DNA of 39,228 nucleotides from Sphingomonadales bacterium UBA6157 (GCA_002423025.1 DIUN01000018.1:17517-56744), one strand, 5' to 3'; shown: positions 1 through 9,193, numbered from the stretch's first letter. The notes: a model not told the origin generated them from the sequence alone. A program made the numbers and translations.

Positions 1-89
1 AGCCGCCCGCCTTGCCGATTGGCGAAAATAACCGATGATGACGCCGGGGACGACCGGCATAGGGCGTCGTGGCGAGGGCAGGAATGAGC

Positions 90-1976
90 ATGAATGACGA
101 TCGCAAGCCGGCAGGACTGAGCCGGCGGGAACTGGCGGCGCTGGCCCTTGGCGGCGCGGCACTGGCCAGTGGCACGGCCCCGGCGGCAGCGCAGGCGCCC
201 GCCACGGCGCCGCGCGCGCCGGCCATCGAGCCAACGAGGCTGGTCAGCGCCGGGGAGACGCTGCGTCCGGAGATCGTCGGGGAGTTCGGCATTGTCGCGG
301 CCGGGCGGCATTATGCCGTTGCGGCCGGCACCCGCATGCTGATGGCCGGCGGCAACGCCACCGATGCCGGCGTCGCCGCCGTGCTGGCGGCCGCGGTGAC
401 CGAGATCTCGCACTTCGGCTTCGGCGGCGAGGCCCCGACGATCATCCATGACGCAAAGACCAAGGCCACTTCGGTCATCAACGGCCAGGGCCCGGCGCCG
501 CGGCTGGCGACGCCGGCCTACTTCGCGCCGCAGGGCTTTGTGCCAGGCAACGGCCCCAATGGCGGCACAGTGCCGGCGATGCTCGATGCCATGGCGCTGG
601 CGCTGCAACTCAACGGCACCATGTCGCTGGAGCAGGTGCTGCAACCGGCCATCGAGCTCGCCGATGGCTTTGTCATGTACAATTTCCTCGCCGAGGTATT
701 CGTCAGCCAGCAAAAGGCGACGTCCCGCTGGGCGACGGCGTATGAAACCTATTATCCCGGCGGCAAGCTGCCGAAAACCGGCGAGATCTTCCGCCAGCCC
801 AACCTGGCGCGCACGCTGCGCACCATCGCGGCGGCGGACGGCGCGGCGCTCAAGGCCGGCAAGGACCGCAAGACGGCGATCCAGGCCGGGCGCGATGCCT
901 TTTACAAGGGTGATATCGCCCGGCGCATCGGCGCGGCTGTCGAGAAGGACGGCGGCCTGATGCGCTATGAGGATCTCGCCACCTACAAGGGCAAGGTGGA
1001 AGCCCCGGCGATGACGAGCGTCTTCGGCTATGAGGTCTGCAAGGCCGGCTTCTGGAGCCAAGGCCCGGCGATGCTGATGGCGCTGAGCATTGCCGAAGCC
1101 GCCGGCATCGGCGCGATGGTGCCGGGGTCCGATCCGTATCTCCACACCGTGGCGGAATCGATCAAGCTGGCCTTTGATGATCGCAACGCCTTTTTCGGCG
1201 ATCCGGATTTCGCCACCGTGCCGGCCAAGGGGCTGCTCTCCAAGGGCTATGCCGCCCAGCGCGCCCGGCTGATCGGCCCGATGGCCTCGCTCGAGCACCG
1301 CTTTGGCGACCCCTGGGCGTTCGAGGGCAAGCCCCGCACCACGCCGCCGTTCACCCCGCACAGCATCCAGCGCAAGGCCGGGCCGACGGCGGACACCACG
1401 GCCGTGGAAGTGGTGGACCGCCATGGCAATTTGTTCAGCTGCACCCCAAGCTCCGGCTGGCTGCTCGGCGGCGCCTATATTGCCGGCGATACCGGGGTGC
1501 CGATGAGCAACCGGATGACGGTGTTCGATCTCGATGCGGAAAGCCCCAATGTGCTGGTGGGCGGCAAGCGCCCGCGCACCACGCTGTCACCGTGCATCGT
1601 GCTCAAGGACGGCGCGCCGTTCCTCGCCATCGGCACGCCGGGTGGGGACAACCAGGACCAGCAGATCATGAACGTGCTGCTGCGCGTGCTGGCGTTCGGC
1701 CAGCCGCTGCAGGCCGCCATCGAGGCGCCGCGGATCAACTCGAACCATTTCCACGGCTCGTTCATGATCAAGAAGGACGAGCCGGGCGTGCTGGAAATCG
1801 AGGACCGGGTGCCGGCGGACGTGCGTGCCGCGCTCGCCGCCCGTGGCCACAAGCTCGATGTGCTCGGGCCGTTCGGCGTCTCGACCGGCATTGTCGCGGC
1901 GGGCGTCGTGCCCGGCCCCGGCACCCTGCGCGGCGGCGCCGATGTGCGGCGCGAGCGCTATGTCTTCGGCTGGTAG
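90..1976 (+). CDS. Exported gamma-glutamyltransferase family protein
   Basis: N-terminal-nucleophile hydrolase of the gamma-glutamyltranspeptidase family, which matures by self-cleavage and hydrolyses or transfers gamma-glutamyl groups (glutathione or related amides) outside the cytoplasm. The N-terminus carries a twin-arginine-like signal (SRRELAALALGG, then AAAQA as a likely cleavage site). The small-subunit start is recognisable as DTTAVEVVD; its first Thr (about residue 436) matches the catalytic Thr of E. coli Ggt (TTHYSVVD). GGKRPRTTLSPCIVLKDG and IGTPGGDNQDQQ are the later conserved blocks. Length (628 aa) is normal. ATG at 90 is chosen because AGGA lies 6 nt upstream; GTG at 69 and ATG at 84 are in frame. 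The next gene, also exported, begins 37 bp downstream, so co-transcription is likely. The substrate cannot be told; some family members are acylases or oxamate-type amidases rather than true Ggt. Confidence 0.93.
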   Translation: MNDDRKPAGLSRRELAALALGGAALASGTAPAAAQAPATAPRAPAIEPTRLVSAGETLRPEIVGEFGIVAAGRHYAVAAGTRMLMAGGNATDAGVAAVLAAAVTEISHFGFGGEAPTIIHDAKTKATSVINGQGPAPRLATPAYFAPQGFVPGNGPNGGTVPAMLDAMALALQLNGTMSLEQVLQPAIELADGFVMYNFLAEVFVSQQKATSRWATAYETYYPGGKLPKTGEIFRQPNLARTLRTIAAADGAALKAGKDRKTAIQAGRDAFYKGDIARRIGAAVEKDGGLMRYEDLATYKGKVEAPAMTSVFGYEVCKAGFWSQGPAMLMALSIAEAAGIGAMVPGSDPYLHTVAESIKLAFDDRNAFFGDPDFATVPAKGLLSKGYAAQRARLIGPMASLEHRFGDPWAFEGKPRTTPPFTPHSIQRKAGPTADTTAVEVVDRHGNLFSCTPSSGWLLGGAYIAGDTGVPMSNRMTVFDLDAESPNVLVGGKRPRTTLSPCIVLKDGAPFLAIGTPGGDNQDQQIMNVLLRVLAFGQPLQAAIEAPRINSNHFHGSFMIKKDEPGVLEIEDRVPADVRAALAARGHKLDVLGPFGVSTGIVAAGVVPGPGTLRGGADVRRERYVFGW

Positions 1977-2013
1977 GCCAGCCCCATTGCACTCTGATCG
2001 GAAGGGCAGCCCC

Positions 2014-5000
2014 ATGCCGCGATATTGGACGTTCTCGCTGGCGGCCTTGCTGGCCAGTGTTGCCCAGCCCGGCCTCGCATTGCCAAGCCACGCTGCCCCA
2101 GTGCAGCCGGCGCCGCCGGGGGCGGGCAAGGCCATCGCCTTTGATGTCCATGAGGGCACCTCGATGTCGGTCTCGGCATCGCCGGATGGCGCCTCGCTGG
2201 CCGTCGATCTGCAGGGCAGCCTCTGGATCATCCCGGCCAAGGGCGGCCGCGCCACGCTGATCACCGATTATTTCAACGACGCGCGCCAGCCGGCCTGGTC
2301 CCCCGATGGCAAGACGCTGGCCTATTTCGCCTATCGCGAGGGCGGTTATGACCTGTGGACGGTCAAGGCGGACGGCTCCGGCGCCCGTCGGTTCACCGAG
2401 GGCACCTATGATGACCGCGAGCCGGCCTGGTCCCCCGATGGCCGGATGATCGCCTTCTCGTCCGACAGGCTGGGCAAGGGCCCGGCCAGCTACAACATCT
2501 GGACGCTCGATGTGGCCAGCGGCGCGCTGGCGCAGATCACCGCCGATCCGGGCGAGGACCGGATGCCGACATGGTCTCCCGATGGCCGCGAGATCGCTTA
2601 TGCCAGCACCCGCGGCGCGCAATCGGCGCTCTGGGCCACCACGCTCGCCACCGGCACCGAGCGATCGCTCAAGACGCTCGCCGGCCGGCTCGATGCGCCG
2701 TCTTGGGGGCCTGCCGGCCAGCTCGCCTATGTCGTCGCCGATGCCGGCGGCAGCCGGCTGGAGATCGACGGCAAGGCCGTTTCCGGCACCGAGAATGTCT
2801 TCCCGTTCCGCGTCTCCTGGCAGGCCGGAGGCGGCTACCACTATGTCTCGGATGGCAAGATCCGCCGCCGCAGCGGCACGCGCCTCGCCACCGTGCCGTT
2901 CGCCGCCAGGCTGGAAGTCACCCGCCCGTCCTATGTCCGCGCCAAGCGGGATTTTGACAGCACCACGCCGCGCCGCGCGCTCGGCATCGTCAAGCCGGCG
3001 CTCTCGCCCGATGGCAGCCGCATCGCCTTTGTCGCGCTGGGGGATGTCTATCTGCTCTCCACCAAGGGCGGCAAACCCGAGAATCTGACGCGTGACAGCG
3101 CCATGGATGCCGATGTCGCCTGGTCCCCGGATGGCGGCAGCCTCGTCTACACCTCGGACAAGGGCGGCGGCCTGCCGCAGCTCTGGATCCGCGACCTCGC
3201 CACCGGCAAGGACCGCCAGCTCACCAGCATTGATACCCAGCCGCTCGGCGCCGCCTGGTCCCCGGATGGCAGCCGCATCGCCTATATCGATGTGGACGGC
3301 ATGTGGGGCGTCGCCGGCGTCTGCGTCATCGATGTTGCCACCGGTACGGTCACGCGGCTGCAGGGCTCGCTCGGCCAGCCCGGCTCCCCCACATGGTCCG
3401 CCGATGGCCGCTATGTCGCCATCGGCCTTTCCTACAAATTCTCGGCCAGCTTCCGCGAGGGCACCAACCAGATTCTGGTGATTCCCGCCGATGGCAAGGG
3501 CGAGCCATTCTGGCAGATTCCGGACGCCAATGTCTCCATAGACACGCGCGGCGGCGGCGGCCCGGCCTGGTCCCCGGACGGCAGCAAGATGGCGGCGATT
3601 TATGATGGCGTGCTCAAGGTCTGGCCGGTCGGCACCGGCGGCGCGCCGCTTGGCCCGCCGCGCGCCTACACGTCCGAGATCTCCTATTTCCCGTCCTGGG
3701 CTGCGGACTCGCGGACCATCACCTACCAGGCGGCGGACAAGGTGAAGTCCATCGATATCGAGACCGGCAAGATCAGCGAAATCCCCATCGACCTCAGCTA
3801 CACGCTCGCCAAGCCGGCGGGCCGGACGATCGTCCATGCCGGCAGCCTTGTCGATGCGGTCCGCGATGTCACCCAGCATGACAAGGACATCGTCATCGAG
3901 GGCAACCGCATCATTGCCATCTCCGATCATGATGCCGCGCTGCACGCCTCCGGCACCGTCATCGATGGCACCGGGCTCACGGCGATTCCCGGCCTCATCG
4001 AGCATCATGCCCATGTGCAGAAGGATTTCGGCGCCAACGCCCACCGCGCCTGGCTGGCCTATGGCATCACCACCGTCCGCGATCCGGGCAACCAGCCCTA
4101 TGATGGCGTGGAGGACCGCGAGGCCAGCGAGGCCGGCGTCCGCATCGGGCCGCGCATCTACACCAATGGCCCGCTGCTGGAGTGGCAGCGCGTGTATTAC
4201 AAGATGGGCGTTGCCGTTGCCGGCCCGGCGCATCTGGAGCGCGAGCTGGAGCGCACCCGCCTGCTGAAATATGACATGGTGAAGAGCTATGTCCGCATGC
4301 CGGACCTGCAGCAGCGCCGCATTGTCGAGGCGGCGCACGCCATGGGCATCCCCGTCACCGGCCACGAGATTTTCCCGGCGGCCTATACCGGTGTCGATGC
4401 CACCGAGCATCTGGGCGCCACCAGCCGCCGTGGCTACTCGCCCAAGCAGGGCCCGCAGGGCCGCGCCTATGAGGATGTCATCCAGCTGTTCGGCCAGAGC
4501 CAGCGGGTGCTGACGCCCACCAACTTCGGCGCGCTGATCGGGTTTTTCGAGAAGAACCCCGGCTATCGCAGCGATTCCCGGCTGTCGCTCTACCCCGGCT
4601 GGGCGCAAAAATCGGTGCTGGAGCAAAGCCCGATGCTCGCCGGCCTGCGCCGCTCCACCTTCGCCGGCAGCCTCCAGTCCCTCAAGGCCATGTACGACGC
4701 CGGCACGAAGGTGACAGCGGGTACGGACACCACCATCGCCATCAACCTGCACGCGGAAATCGCCTCTTATGTCGAGGCCGGCCTCACGCCGTTCCAGGCG
4801 CTGCAAGCCGCCACCGTCACCTCGGCGCAGGATTTGAACCTCGATGCCGGAACCCTGGAGCCCGGCAAGCTGGCAGACATCGTGCTGATCGAGGGGGACC
4901 CGCGCCAGAACATCGCCAACACCTTCAACGTGCGCACCGTCATCGCCAATGGCAAAGCCTTTACGGTCAGCGAGCTGGTCGCAATGGCCGCGAACCCGTC

Positions 5001-5019
5001 CGGCGGCGGCAGCAAATAG
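2014..5019 (+). CDS. Exported beta-propeller (PD40/TolB-like) and amidohydrolase fusion protein
   Basis: A 1001-aa secreted metal-dependent hydrolase. After a signal peptide (MPRYWTFSLAALLASVAQ) comes a propeller of about ten blades, each marked by WSPDG or a variant (SPDGASLAV, WSPDGKTLAY, WSPDGRMIAF, LSPDGSRIAF, WSADGRYVAI), filling roughly residues 40-600. The C-terminal 400 residues are an amidohydrolase-superfamily TIM barrel: the HxH metal motif is H665-A-H667, further metal or base ligands are probably H784 (GHEIF), H799 (TEHLG) and D905 (AGTDT), and LEPGKLADIVLIEGDP is the usual closing block. ATG 2014 is preceded by GGAAGGG and opens directly into the signal peptide; longer starts would hide it. 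Such proteins are related to imidazolonepropionase and Xaa-Pro dipeptidase-like enzymes. The substrate is unknown; peptides or amides are plausible given the neighbouring transpeptidase. Confidence 0.92.
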   Translation: MPRYWTFSLAALLASVAQPGLALPSHAAPVQPAPPGAGKAIAFDVHEGTSMSVSASPDGASLAVDLQGSLWIIPAKGGRATLITDYFNDARQPAWSPDGKTLAYFAYREGGYDLWTVKADGSGARRFTEGTYDDREPAWSPDGRMIAFSSDRLGKGPASYNIWTLDVASGALAQITADPGEDRMPTWSPDGREIAYASTRGAQSALWATTLATGTERSLKTLAGRLDAPSWGPAGQLAYVVADAGGSRLEIDGKAVSGTENVFPFRVSWQAGGGYHYVSDGKIRRRSGTRLATVPFAARLEVTRPSYVRAKRDFDSTTPRRALGIVKPALSPDGSRIAFVALGDVYLLSTKGGKPENLTRDSAMDADVAWSPDGGSLVYTSDKGGGLPQLWIRDLATGKDRQLTSIDTQPLGAAWSPDGSRIAYIDVDGMWGVAGVCVIDVATGTVTRLQGSLGQPGSPTWSADGRYVAIGLSYKFSASFREGTNQILVIPADGKGEPFWQIPDANVSIDTRGGGGPAWSPDGSKMAAIYDGVLKVWPVGTGGAPLGPPRAYTSEISYFPSWAADSRTITYQAADKVKSIDIETGKISEIPIDLSYTLAKPAGRTIVHAGSLVDAVRDVTQHDKDIVIEGNRIIAISDHDAALHASGTVIDGTGLTAIPGLIEHHAHVQKDFGANAHRAWLAYGITTVRDPGNQPYDGVEDREASEAGVRIGPRIYTNGPLLEWQRVYYKMGVAVAGPAHLERELERTRLLKYDMVKSYVRMPDLQQRRIVEAAHAMGIPVTGHEIFPAAYTGVDATEHLGATSRRGYSPKQGPQGRAYEDVIQLFGQSQRVLTPTNFGALIGFFEKNPGYRSDSRLSLYPGWAQKSVLEQSPMLAGLRRSTFAGSLQSLKAMYDAGTKVTAGTDTTIAINLHAEIASYVEAGLTPFQALQAATVTSAQDLNLDAGTLEPGKLADIVLIEGDPRQNIANTFNVRTVIANGKAFTVSELVAMAANPSGGGSK

Positions 5020-5102
5020 GGCCGGCGCGCACAATCAGGCCCGGTTAATGGTTATATGTGCTAACCCGTACCAAACAGGTTGCGGCAGGATGGGACGGAT
5101 AC

Positions 5103-6170
5103 ATGGCGCTCGATGGCAATGAGGCGGCGCCGGCCGAAGGCTTGCTGAACACGCCGGGGCTGGTGGAAGCCTTTGGCAGTGACAGGTTCAAGCAGTTTCT
5201 CGATCATGTGCCGGTGGCGATTGCCGTGTCCGAAGTGCCGGGAGACCTGCTGGCCTATGCCAATATCGAGTTCGAGCGGCTGACCGGCGAGCTTGCCGCC
5301 GAGATGGAGGGCCAGCCCTGGAGTAACCTGCACATCGCCACGGCGAGCAATGATGCCAGCCAGCTCGGCGAAGCGATCCTCTCGCAAGACGATTACATCG
5401 GCGCCTTCACGCTCGCGCGCGACAGCGGGGACGTGATCCTCGATGCCTGGTCGAATGTGATCCAGGATGATGACGGCTCACCGATGTTCCGGCTGGTGGC
5501 ACTGGCGACAAGCGCCGAGCGGACCGGCCAGCAGGAGCTGGAAAAGCGCGCCGAGGAAACCGACATGCTGCTCCGCGAGTTGCAGCACCGCGTGAAGAAC
5601 AACCTGCAGATGATCACGGCGCTGATCCGCCTCGAAGCGCGCGGCATCCCGGATGATGCCACCACCGAGCGCTTCGATCGTCTTGCCGGACGCGTCGATT
5701 CGCTCAGCCTGCTCTATCGCTCGCTCTCGGACGACCGGCCGGCCGATACGGTCGATCTCGGCACCTATCTCAGCCAGATCGCCACATCGGTGATGCAGGC
5801 CCACGCCGTGGAGGGCATCCGGCTCGATCTCCAGGTCGATACCTGGCCGGTCTCGATCGATGTCGCCATGCCCACCGGGCTGGTGGTCAACGAGTTGCTC
5901 ACCAACGCCCTCAAGCACGCCTTCACCGGCCGCGAGGGCGGCATCGTCAAGCTGCACAGCCTTGTCGGCGAGACGGGCTGCCGCGTCACGGTGAGCGATG
6001 ATGGCAACGGCTTTGCCGATGGCGATACCTGGCCGCGCCACGGCAAGCTGGGCGGCCTGATCGTCAAGTCGCTCAAGCAGAACGCCAAGGCCGAAGTGCT
6101 GGTGGAATCGACGCGCGACAAGGGCGTGAGCGTCAATATCTTCTTCGCCCGGGCAGATGCCGTAGCCTGA
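5103..6170 (+). CDS. PAS-domain sensor histidine kinase, HWE/HisKA_2 type
   Basis: Soluble histidine kinase of about 355 aa without membrane segments. An N-terminal PAS-like domain (about residues 30-135, with NIEFERLTG) precedes the HisKA_2 phosphoacceptor box LQHRVKNNLQMI, in which H162 is the phosphorylated residue. The ATPase domain has the N box (VVNELLTNALKHAF), a G1 box (VSDDGNGF) and GKLGGLIVKSL. The PAS domain lacks the LOV cysteine motif GRNCRFLQ, so it is not an obvious blue-light sensor. ATG 5103 follows GGATGGGACGG; an in-frame GTG at 5058 would add 15 residues. In alphaproteobacteria such kinases often feed the general stress response (PhyR/EcfG) but no response regulator or sigma factor is adjacent, so the partner is unknown. 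It is convergent with the following methyltransferase gene (27 bp between stops). Confidence 0.93.
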   Translation: MALDGNEAAPAEGLLNTPGLVEAFGSDRFKQFLDHVPVAIAVSEVPGDLLAYANIEFERLTGELAAEMEGQPWSNLHIATASNDASQLGEAILSQDDYIGAFTLARDSGDVILDAWSNVIQDDDGSPMFRLVALATSAERTGQQELEKRAEETDMLLRELQHRVKNNLQMITALIRLEARGIPDDATTERFDRLAGRVDSLSLLYRSLSDDRPADTVDLGTYLSQIATSVMQAHAVEGIRLDLQVDTWPVSIDVAMPTGLVVNELLTNALKHAFTGREGGIVKLHSLVGETGCRVTVSDDGNGFADGDTWPRHGKLGGLIVKSLKQNAKAEVLVESTRDKGVSVNIFFARADAVA

Positions 6171-6197
6171 GACGCGGCCGGCGGTGAGTGTCGGCAA

Positions 6198-6950
6198 TTA
6201 CCGCCCAGGCTTGCGGAAGCGCAGGATGAACTGGTCCGTCTTGCCGCGAATGCCGGTTTCCTGGACGCGCAGGCTGTGGTCATCCGCCGGGTGGCTCAGC
6301 AGCTGGCTCTGGCCATCGAGCACGAAGCCGGCGGCCAGCACTTCCTGCTTCACCAGCGCATCCTCGACCCGGTGCAGGGTCGAGGTCTGGCTGGCGCCGG
6401 CGCCGGGGGCGGCCTGATGGTCGACGATGAAGTAGATGCCGCCGGGCTTCAGCGCCTTGAAGGCGGCGGCGTTGGTGAGCTGCGCCGCATCCGAGCCGCC
6501 GGTCTTGTTGTTCTTGAAGTCATGATAGTTGAGCGTCGTCCAGACCATGTCCACCGGCTCGGGCGGGTTGACCTCGCCGGCGCTGATCGCCACCGGCACG
6601 ACATTGGGGTGGCTCGCGGCATAGTCCGCGATCACTGGCGATGGCCGGCCGAGCATGGGGTAGATACGGCCATCGGGGCCAACCGCGCCGCTCAGGATAC
6701 GGGTGAAATAGCCGCCGCCGGGCGCCAGCTCCGCCACCTTGTCCCCCGGCTTGAGCGTGGAGAAGGCGATCAGCTGCGCCGGCAGCCTGTCGGCATCGCG
6801 GTCCCGGTCCGCCGCCGGGCGCTGCGGATCGGCCAGCGCCGCCGCCACCAGCGCCTGCGCGGCCGGCGAGGTGCTGGATGTGGCGACAGTGCCGGCGCAG
6901 CCGCCGAGCATCAGCAGTGCAGCAAGCGAGACGAGCAGCGGCTTGGCCAT
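6198..6950 (-). CDS. Predicted SAM-dependent methyltransferase with lipoprotein-like signal
   Basis: A 250-aa protein with a class I methyltransferase fold: motif I is KVAELAPGGGYFT followed by VGPDGRIY, and later TLNYHDFKNN and LKPGGIYFIVDHQA, typical of the predicted methyltransferase family COG4798. The N-terminus MAKPLLVSLAALLMLGGCAG reads as a type II signal peptide with a lipobox ending at Cys18, implying membrane anchoring outside the cytoplasm, where SAM is not expected. ATG 6950 is preceded by GGGAGG at good spacing; an upstream in-frame extension of 35 residues lacks that support. The gene lies downstream of the GntR-type regulator on the same strand, with a 119-bp gap. Substrate and true biochemical role are unknown. 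Confidence 0.88.
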   Translation of the reverse strand: MAKPLLVSLAALLMLGGCAGTVATSSTSPAAQALVAAALADPQRPAADRDRDADRLPAQLIAFSTLKPGDKVAELAPGGGYFTRILSGAVGPDGRIYPMLGRPSPVIADYAASHPNVVPVAISAGEVNPPEPVDMVWTTLNYHDFKNNKTGGSDAAQLTNAAAFKALKPGGIYFIVDHQAAPGAGASQTSTLHRVEDALVKQEVLAAGFVLDGQSQLLSHPADDHSLRVQETGIRGKTDQFILRFRKPGR

Positions 6951-7069
6951 GGGTGGTTCCTCCCGGTTATCCCGCGCCCTGAACCGGCCCCTTGCGTGGC
7001 CGCGAGCCTTGGGAACTGATGACAATAGTCTGCCGCCAGCGCGGCCTGAACGCAAATGCGGAGTCGCTG

Positions 7070-7747
7070 TCAGTCCCGGCTGGTCGCGAGGCTGGAGAAG
7101 CGCTCCGGCTCGGTATAGGCCATGCGCAGGTGCGTCAGCATGGCCAGCGCCGGGTCGGCATCACCGCCCAGCATCACGTCGAGCAGCGCGCGGTGGTGGC
7201 TGAGCCGCCCGCGCCGGATTTCGTGGCTGACCTGCTCCAGCGTCTTGTGGGCGAACAGCGATATGGTCAGCGAGTCGAGCATGCGCTCCAGATAGGGGTT
7301 GCCGCAGGCCTTCCAGATGGCGGCGTGGAAGCGCCGGTCCAGCTCGGCGGCGTCGGCCAGCGGGCCTTCCCAGGCCTCCATCTGCTCGACAATGCCGGTC
7401 AGTTCAGCGCGAATTTCGGGGGTCATGCTGGCGCGCACCAGCCGCATGGCCTCGGCTTCCAGCACGATCCGCAGGCTGCTGATCTGCTGCACCTCGGTCT
7501 CGCTGAGCTTGATCACGAACATGCCGCGGCGCTCGAGGTTCATCACCAGCCCCTGCTCCTGCAGCTGGGACAGCGCTTCGCGCACCGGGATGCGGCTGGT
7601 GTTGAACTCGCGGGCGATGTGGCTCTCGTTGAGCCGGTCCCCCGGCCGATACTTGCCGCTTAAAATCTGCGAGCGCAGCGCGCGTTGGATATGCGTGCGA
7701 AGCGTCGAAGGTGTCATTGCCAGCAAGGTCGATTCCGACGTCGTCAC
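7070..7747 (-). CDS. GntR family transcriptional regulator, FCD (FadR-like) subfamily
   Basis: A 225-aa one-component regulator. The N-terminal winged helix is clear: LRSQILSGKYRPGDRLNE, then the recognition helix segment SRIPVREALSQLQEQGLV. The C-terminal all-helical FCD ligand domain shows the metal-binding type pattern (DRRFHAAIWKACGNPYLERM, then SHHRALLDVMLGGD). FCD regulators usually sense carboxylates and repress a nearby catabolic gene. GTG 7747 is chosen since GGAG lies 9 nt upstream; ATG 7717 would remove ten residues before the helix-turn-helix. It could control the lipoprotein methyltransferase gene downstream or itself; no obvious catabolic operon is adjacent. Confidence 0.9.
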   Translation of the reverse strand: MTTSESTLLAMTPSTLRTHIQRALRSQILSGKYRPGDRLNESHIAREFNTSRIPVREALSQLQEQGLVMNLERRGMFVIKLSETEVQQISSLRIVLEAEAMRLVRASMTPEIRAELTGIVEQMEAWEGPLADAAELDRRFHAAIWKACGNPYLERMLDSLTISLFAHKTLEQVSHEIRRGRLSHHRALLDVMLGGDADPALAMLTHLRMAYTEPERFSSLATSRD

Positions 7748-7870
7748 GTATGCCAGCTCCAATCGCGCCCAGGTCCGGGGAGGTGGCGCCACACCTCGGC
7801 AGCCACTCCGGGCGGATAGCACATTGTATGCGCTTGCAGCTAGGCAGGCCCCGCCGGCATCACGCCAACA
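7748..7870. promoter_or_regulatory. Intergenic region upstream of the GntR gene
   Basis: 123 bp between the GntR start and the stop of the leftward phosphoribosyltransferase operon, so it should hold the GntR promoter and the end of that operon. An A/T-richer stretch around 7821-7835 (CATTGTATGCGCTTGC) contains a TTGTAT half-site reminiscent of FCD-type operators, but without a good second half. I see no strong terminator stem with a T run. Confidence 0.25.
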
Positions 7871-8536
7871 TCAGGCCGGCTTGAGCCGGCTGGCCTGCTC
7901 CAGCAGCGCGATCACCTCGTGGTCGCTGGTCTGGTGGAAATTGGCATAGTGCGCGCCCACGGCATAGAAGGGCGTTGGCTGCGTCAGGCAGATGATCTCG
8001 TCGCACTCGCCGGCCAGCGCGGTGATCGTTTCGGCCGGCGCCACCGGCACGGCCAGCACCAGCTTCAGCGGCCCGGCCTTGCGCAACGCCCGCAGCGCCG
8101 CCAGCACCGTGCCGCCCGTGGCGATGCCATCATCCACCACGATCACCGTGCGGCCCGCTACGCCCGGCGCCGGCGCATCGCCGCGATAGGCCCGCCGCCG
8201 CCGCTCGATCTCGGCAAGCTGGCGCTGCGTCTCGGCCTCCACATAGGCCGGGCCGATGCCCAGCTGCCGCACCACATCCTCGTTGAGCACCACCTGCGGG
8301 TTGCCGCCATCGATCACCGCGCCGATGCCCAGCTCCTCGTGCCCCGGTGCACCCAGCTTGCGCACGATAAGCACATCGAGCTCGGCGCCCAGTGCCTGCG
8401 CCACTTCATAACCCAGCGGCACGCCGCCGCGCGGCAGCGCCAGCACCAGCGGCCGGTCCGCCGCAAAGCGCTGCAGCCGTGCCGCCAGCCGCTGCCCGGC
8501 CTCGCGGCGATCGTGAAATTCCGGCTCGCCAAACAT
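7871..8536 (-). CDS. Phosphoribosyltransferase family protein (COG1926 type)
   Basis: A 221-aa PRTase-fold protein. The PRPP-binding signature is VIVVDDGIATGGTV at residues 131-144; ALPRGGVPLGYEVA near residue 33 and DVLIVRKLGAPGHEELGIGA near 54 are typical of the COG1926 predicted phosphoribosyltransferases, not of a known purine or pyrimidine salvage enzyme. It is the last gene of a leftward run: its ATG lies 15 bp after the alpha/beta hydrolase stop and is preceded by GAAGGAG. In several bacteria this family travels with, or is fused to, erythromycin-esterase domains and alpha/beta hydrolases; mycobacterial Rv2030c is such a fusion. The acceptor substrate is unknown, and a hydrolytic role on nucleotides is possible. 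Confidence 0.92.
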   Translation of the reverse strand: MFGEPEFHDRREAGQRLAARLQRFAADRPLVLALPRGGVPLGYEVAQALGAELDVLIVRKLGAPGHEELGIGAVIDGGNPQVVLNEDVVRQLGIGPAYVEAETQRQLAEIERRRRAYRGDAPAPGVAGRTVIVVDDGIATGGTVLAALRALRKAGPLKLVLAVPVAPAETITALAGECDEIICLTQPTPFYAVGAHYANFHQTSDHEVIALLEQASRLKPA

Positions 8537-8551
8537 CGCGGCTCCTTCGCG

Positions 8552-9193
8552 TCAGAAATGCCCGATGAACCAGCGGATGGCGTGGGTCACCACCTGGTCG
8601 AGCGTGCCCGCCTCCTCGAACAGGTGCGTCGCGTCCGGCACGATCACCAGCTCGTGCGGCGCGCTCATCTGCTCCATCGCGCTGCGGTTCAGCGCGATCA
8701 CCGGCTCGTCGCGGCTGCCGACCAGCAGCAGCGTCGGCGCTGTCACCCGGCGCAGTGCCTCGGCGCCCGCCAGGTCCGGCCGGCCGCCACGCGATACCAC
8801 TGCGGCAATGCTGTTCCCCAGCTGCGCTGCCGCCAGCAGCGCCGCCCCGGCCCCGGTGCTGGCGCCAAAATAGCCCTGCGGTAGCCCGTAAAGCTCCGGC
8901 CGCGCCATGGCCCAGGCCGAGGCCCGAACCAGCCGCCCTGCAAGCAGCGGAATATCGAACACATTGGCGCGGTCTTCCTCCTCGTCGGGCGTCAGCAGGT
9001 CGAGCAGCAGTGTCGCCAGGCCGGCCTCGCGCAGCCCGGCGGCGACCATGTTGTTGCGCGGGCTCAGCCGGCCGCTGCCGCTGCCATGGGCAAAGATCAC
9101 CAGGCCCTTTGCGCCGTGCGGCACGCCCAGTCGCGCCTTCAGCTCCTCGGGCTGGATGGTCACGTCCACCACGGAATCGCCGTTGGCCATCAT
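8552..9193 (-). CDS. Alpha/beta hydrolase, dienelactone hydrolase-like
   Basis: A 213-aa alpha/beta hydrolase. VIFAHGSGSG carries the oxyanion-hole region; the nucleophile elbow is GASTGAG with Ser112, followed by probable acid D162 (GSRDEP) and base H190 (DATHLFEE), giving a complete triad. The ATG at 9193 overlaps the stop of the erythromycin-esterase-like gene by ATGA, so translation is probably coupled; a second ATG directly follows. No signal peptide is visible, so it is cytoplasmic. This family member regularly sits beside COG1926 phosphoribosyltransferases, which suggests joint action, but the ester or thioester substrate is not known. Confidence 0.92.
   Translation of the reverse strand: MMANGDSVVDVTIQPEELKARLGVPHGAKGLVIFAHGSGSGRLSPRNNMVAAGLREAGLATLLLDLLTPDEEEDRANVFDIPLLAGRLVRASAWAMARPELYGLPQGYFGASTGAGAALLAAAQLGNSIAAVVSRGGRPDLAGAEALRRVTAPTLLLVGSRDEPVIALNRSAMEQMSAPHELVIVPDATHLFEEAGTLDQVVTHAIRWFIGHF

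Noticed and set aside
1768..5034. 1088-aa open frame on the - strand opposite the amidohydrolase gene
   Set aside because: Low-complexity Gly/Ala/Arg/Asp composition with no recognisable domain; it is the antisense shadow of a high-GC gene whose + strand product has clear domains.
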